Shown in pieces: positions 17,401-18,131 of a DNA stretch of 18,131 bases; position 1 is the stretch's first letter; the number at the start of each line of letters is the position of its first letter. Source of the DNA: UBA1181 sp045617845 (GTDB lineage Bacteria > Bacteroidota > Bacteroidia > Bacteroidales > Paludibacteraceae); assembly GCA_045617845.1 (NCBI GenBank), contig JAZLJL010000104.1, positions 1 through 18,131 on the forward strand, in the 5' to 3' direction. A program made the position numbers and the translations under genes. The notes under the pieces are model-generated. The model was not told where the DNA came from. It did no database searches and worked only from the letters and a program-made list of their open reading frames with translations.

Positions 17401-18131
17401 AAAATGGTTCAATTTGGGGACAAAACACTTCAACCGACACCGTGCCTAACTTCAGCGGGAAAATCCTTTTCAAGGTGACTCTTACTGCAGAAAACGGCAC
17501 TGCCGAAAATGGTTTAGGTGAGTACAATAAGAAGTATGAAATCAAGGCTACTGCAAACACTGGCTATCACTTTGTAGAGTGGAGCAACGGAAGCACCGAA
17601 ATCAAGGATTCGATACTTGTAGTGAACGATACCGCTCTTGTGGCTACGTTCGAGGCTCACTCGTTCGGCAACTGGGATACGACATTGGTTGCGACTTGCA
17701 CGACATTGGGTATGCGTAGCCATATCTGTTCTTGTGGTGTATTTGAAGACGATACGATCGATGTACTTCCTCACGCAATCGTTATCGATACTCTCATCCC
17801 TGCTACTTGTACCCATTTCGGGTTGACAGAGGGTTCGCACTGCTCCGTTTGTAAGACCGTACTTGTTAAGCAAGACACCATCGAAGCGCTTGGTCACAAA
17901 GTGGTAACTGACGCTGCTGTCACCGCCACTTGTACTCATTTCGGGTTGAAGGAGGGTTCGCACTGCTCCGTTTGTGAAACCATACTTGTCAAGCAAGACA
18001 CCATCGAAGCGCTTGGTCACTCATTCACGCTCTATGTCTATAATGATGATGCGACAACAGAGGCTGACGGGACTAAAACCGCCGCGTGTGATCACGAAGG
18101 ATGTGACGAGACGGATACTCAAGTGGCAGTG
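11406..18131 (+). CDS. Giant mosaic GLUG-repeat surface protein (partial, C-terminus beyond window)
   Basis: I read 2242 codons with no stop. Residues 1-22 are a signal peptide (MKKNKFFLAL, then a hydrophobic core and VLA). Six modules follow, each with an entry segment, a TPWTPI strand, FDGNGHTISGLYF and then GLUG repeats (VGGVVGYN, NTGSVSG types; 25 in all, my count 6/4/3/4/5/3). They span about 50-405, 478-789, 790-1049, 1122-1433, 1434-1772 and 1773-2023. InlB-type B-repeats (YVFAGWSTK, FYAQWMKV) follow modules 1 and 3 at 406-474 and 1050-1121. A divergent B-repeat lies at 2024-2084 (GYHFVEWSNGS), then a tail with SHCSVC repeats. Such proteins are exported, form beta-helical stalks and usually act in adhesion. 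Anchoring, perhaps by T9SS, would be encoded past the window end. No clear promoter was found. Confidence 0.88.
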   Translation, partial: MKKNKFFLALMGAILLSANVLAGGPLYDENGFAINPENPNQYQEPTVTDGVYQIANAGNLYWFADFVNNGNTSANAVLTSNIIANENLLSSLKKDEDGNGNVINGSDFKAWTPIGNSDVYYTGTFDGNGHTIRGLYFNDESTEYVGLFGYIDESAKVQNVGLVDSYFKGYQYVGGVAGYNKGTVSNVYNTGAVSGENFVGGVVGYNDGGTVSNAYNTGSVSGSGDYVGGVVGANYGTVSNAYNTGSVSGSVDNVGGVVGYSFNGTVSNVYNTGSVSGNGVGVGGVVGNNYGTVSNVYNTGSVNGTDGYVGGVVGDNDGGTVSNGFFNTEVTCENCDVVEGTTGMSSGEFADGTVARLLHDWCEMDGGVCKEGGLNGSIWGQDLTKENSLPDFSGKITGTLYLLTLVTFDEDSRTYPTEYMKELGLELPTDLVREGYVFAGWSTKQVSTSMADIVTSIAKGATGAKTFYAQWMKVSEEGVYEIATAVDLYKFAQLVNGGAIDIKGKLTADICVNACGEGESVLKADGSLNGDGSNFTPWTPIGTSAQKFIGTFDGAGHTISGLYVDGAEYAGLFGYVFVDNINGEDEKGVVKNVGIEDSYISGIKYVGGVVAYNEGRTLSVYNAGNVTGSGSGCATGGVVGYNVGLVSDAYNAGAVKSSVNDCSTGGVVGLNAGFVFYVYNIGAVSGGANVGGVVGSNSSMISKAYYNTEVFTGNAVGSGNLPNPAAGKTAVELSSLEIVDLVSDKDHVGSSAWVVGSGRVVMSDNKLVYKLPGLKGFSSQPEIVLMQANDQNVFEIGSAQELKGFAEYAGSGAISINAKLTADICLNACGAGESVLDANGSLNGDGANFEQWTPINIASMSTNMSLDGNGHTISGLYFRNADKDSVGFFGSLQGTVSISNLGIEDSYIEGNDNVGVFVGVNDNSNLTITNCFGAGYVKGNGYVAGFVGQSKGGLNIANSYSVSIVNGEDYTGSFIGSGALANVANSFFLNGSSNVGGTQKSADEFHDGTVAVLLHNYDKNDVNGLVWGQDLTNANSLPDFSSKIGTPYSLILHTFDGDTRKYQTEYVSEMGLELPTDLTRETHVFLGWSTKETAESSADIVTSIAKGETSEMEFYAQWMKVNSEQVFEIASKENLYEFAKWTNMGFVIDAKLVADICLNVCGEGESVLNADGSLNGDGSEFTQWTPIGTETQKFKGTFDGAGHTISGLYFNQDASNAGLFGRSTKGGSIKNVGVVDSYIKGKNNVGGIVGHNGNCTVSNVFSTSTVEGGENVGGIAGKNDAGTIVNAYNMGAVSGAFRVGGIAGCNQDTTSHINNVYSSGTVSGPKDQYARGLVGYNSDYIKNIKNAFYNTDVFDGDAVGNVDGTNVEGKTTAELAALTIGFEGADFPLLTDETESPWVEGSGTPVVSNGKLVYKFPGLKIFNSQPQPEVVLFNVQKGSDGKDYCEIANADDLFKFAQLVNGGATGLNAKLMADICVNACGEGESVLNADGTLNGDGSSFTPWTPITVSEGVMLAFDGNGHTISGLYINKEKSSQIGLFGQVVGDVSVSNLGVVDFYVNGNGEVGSLAGQVTGKLNIKNCYSAGYAEGETYVGGFVGLNRDNAELNIENSYNESSVNASSGAVGGLVGENNYASLTIANSYNVGAVSGNDYVGGLVGDNDSGTLNVSNSYNVGVVTASKTIAGGLVGGDEFGTLNVSSSFFVATGKSGDTLGGVVKTPDEFANGEVTDLLNTGQSPAVWLQGKEYPILKDNHIHYSYENGFCVCGNYEQPVQDENGVYQISNAGELYWFADFVNQGGDNAKANAILTNNIVVNTLVSKDGEIDTENKDYKEWTPIGYDYNYPYQGIFDGNGHAISGLYFNDSDEWYVGLFANNDGTIRNVGVVDSYFYGYQCVGGVCGNNNKGTIPNCYNTSTVRGNNNIGGVSGFNFEGKIENCYNTGAVSGSFEVGEVCGGYDDNWATITNCYYLSDTDTGDGDGVYGKTAEQFANGTVAKLLYDGENGSIWGQNTSTDTVPNFSGKILFKVTLTAENGTAENGLGEYNKKYEIKATANTGYHFVEWSNGSTEIKDSILVVNDTALVATFEAHSFGNWDTTLVATCTTLGMRSHICSCGVFEDDTIDVLPHAIVIDTLIPATCTHFGLTEGSHCSVCKTVLVKQDTIEALGHKVVTDAAVTATCTHFGLKEGSHCSVCETILVKQDTIEALGHSFTLYVYNDDATTEADGTKTAACDHEGCDETDTQVAV
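11910..12395 (+). repeat. Six tandem GLUG units of about 81 bp
   Basis: The coding sequence repeats every 81-84 bases. The marker AACACGGG recurs at 11970, 12051, 12132, 12216 and 12297. Each unit encodes about 27 residues of the form VGGVVGxNxGTVSNxYNTGSVSG with near-identical codons. The sixth unit diverges at its end (FFNTEV). High DNA-level identity suggests recent expansion and makes copy-number change by slippage or recombination likely. Confidence 0.9.
12948..13094 (+). repeat. Copy A of a 147-bp internal duplication (module 2)
   Basis: This segment encodes CGEGESVLKADGSLNGDG through GAGHTISGLY. It aligns without gaps to 14886-15032 with about 17 mismatches in 147 bases (hand count, about 88% identity). 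The duplication is larger at protein level: B-repeat plus following module (406-789) corresponds to B-repeat plus module (1050-1433). Confidence 0.85.
14886..15032 (+). repeat. Copy B of a 147-bp internal duplication (module 4)
   Basis: This is the partner of 12948-13094, of equal length and without gaps. Several differences are silent, and a block of changes clusters where A has ACATCCGCG and B has ACGGAAACC. Module 5 carries a more diverged third copy starting near 15840. Confidence 0.85.
17802..17897 (+). repeat. Cysteine-containing 96-bp repeat, copy 1
   Basis: It encodes ATCTHFGLTEGSHCSVCKTV and LVKQDTIEALGH, 32 residues with three cysteines. The same type of repeat (ATCTxxGxxEGxHCSVC...ALGH) is common in large surface proteins of gut Bacteroidota and Firmicutes. 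It matches copy 2 at 17925-18020 at 88 of 96 bases by hand count. The period is 123 bases. Confidence 0.88.
17925..18020 (+). repeat. Cysteine-containing 96-bp repeat, copy 2
   Basis: It encodes ATCTHFGLKEGSHCSVCETI and LVKQDTIEALGH. It is followed by a related but shorter cysteine segment (AACDHEGCDETD) that runs to the window end, so further copies may lie beyond. Confidence 0.88.

Overview
The window looks like a chromosomal segment of a Bacteroidales (Bacteroidota) bacterium, probably from a gut or rumen. Four things point there. A secreted protein ends in a type IX secretion (T9SS) sorting domain. A serine palmitoyltransferase of the Bacteroides type is present. A DUF4494 gene sits just upstream of yggS. 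Several starts lack a Shine-Dalgarno sequence but have a TTTG / TAnnTTTG promoter upstream. No rRNA, tRNA, CRISPR array or transposase gene was recognised. All intact genes are on the + strand.

Left part (1-7706). A T9SS cargo protein (318-1361) ends in a strong terminator. It is followed by serine palmitoyltransferase (1513-2700), DUF4494 (2788-3234) and the PLP-homeostasis protein YggS (3257-3922). A 364-bp non-coding stretch with hairpins, a palindrome and a good promoter comes next. It leads into two tandem paralogous AMP-forming acyl-CoA synthetases (4287-5954 and 5983-7653), closed by a terminator at 7676. Lipid activation and sphingolipid synthesis may be linked here, because serine palmitoyltransferase consumes acyl-CoA.

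Middle part (7700-10500). One promoter drives a two-gene unit of unknown function: a 709-residue, mostly helical, coiled-coil protein and, one base after its stop codon, a 178-residue DUF4112 membrane protein.

Right part (10445-18131) is accessory in character. It holds an orphan T9SS sorting domain with no cargo (10897-11094), a truncated N-terminal copy of a GLUG-type surface protein (11159-11419), and a giant GLUG-repeat surface protein that starts at 11406 and is still open at the window end (2242 codons read). The giant protein has six GLUG modules of two sequence classes, two InlB-type B-repeats, a divergent B-repeat and a cysteine-containing repeat tail. Base composition varies strongly along this single frame, and internal DNA duplications are obvious. 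It looks like a mosaic adhesin assembled by duplication and recombination. The best candidates for something undescribed are the 709-aa/DUF4112 pair and this mosaic locus with its broken relatives.
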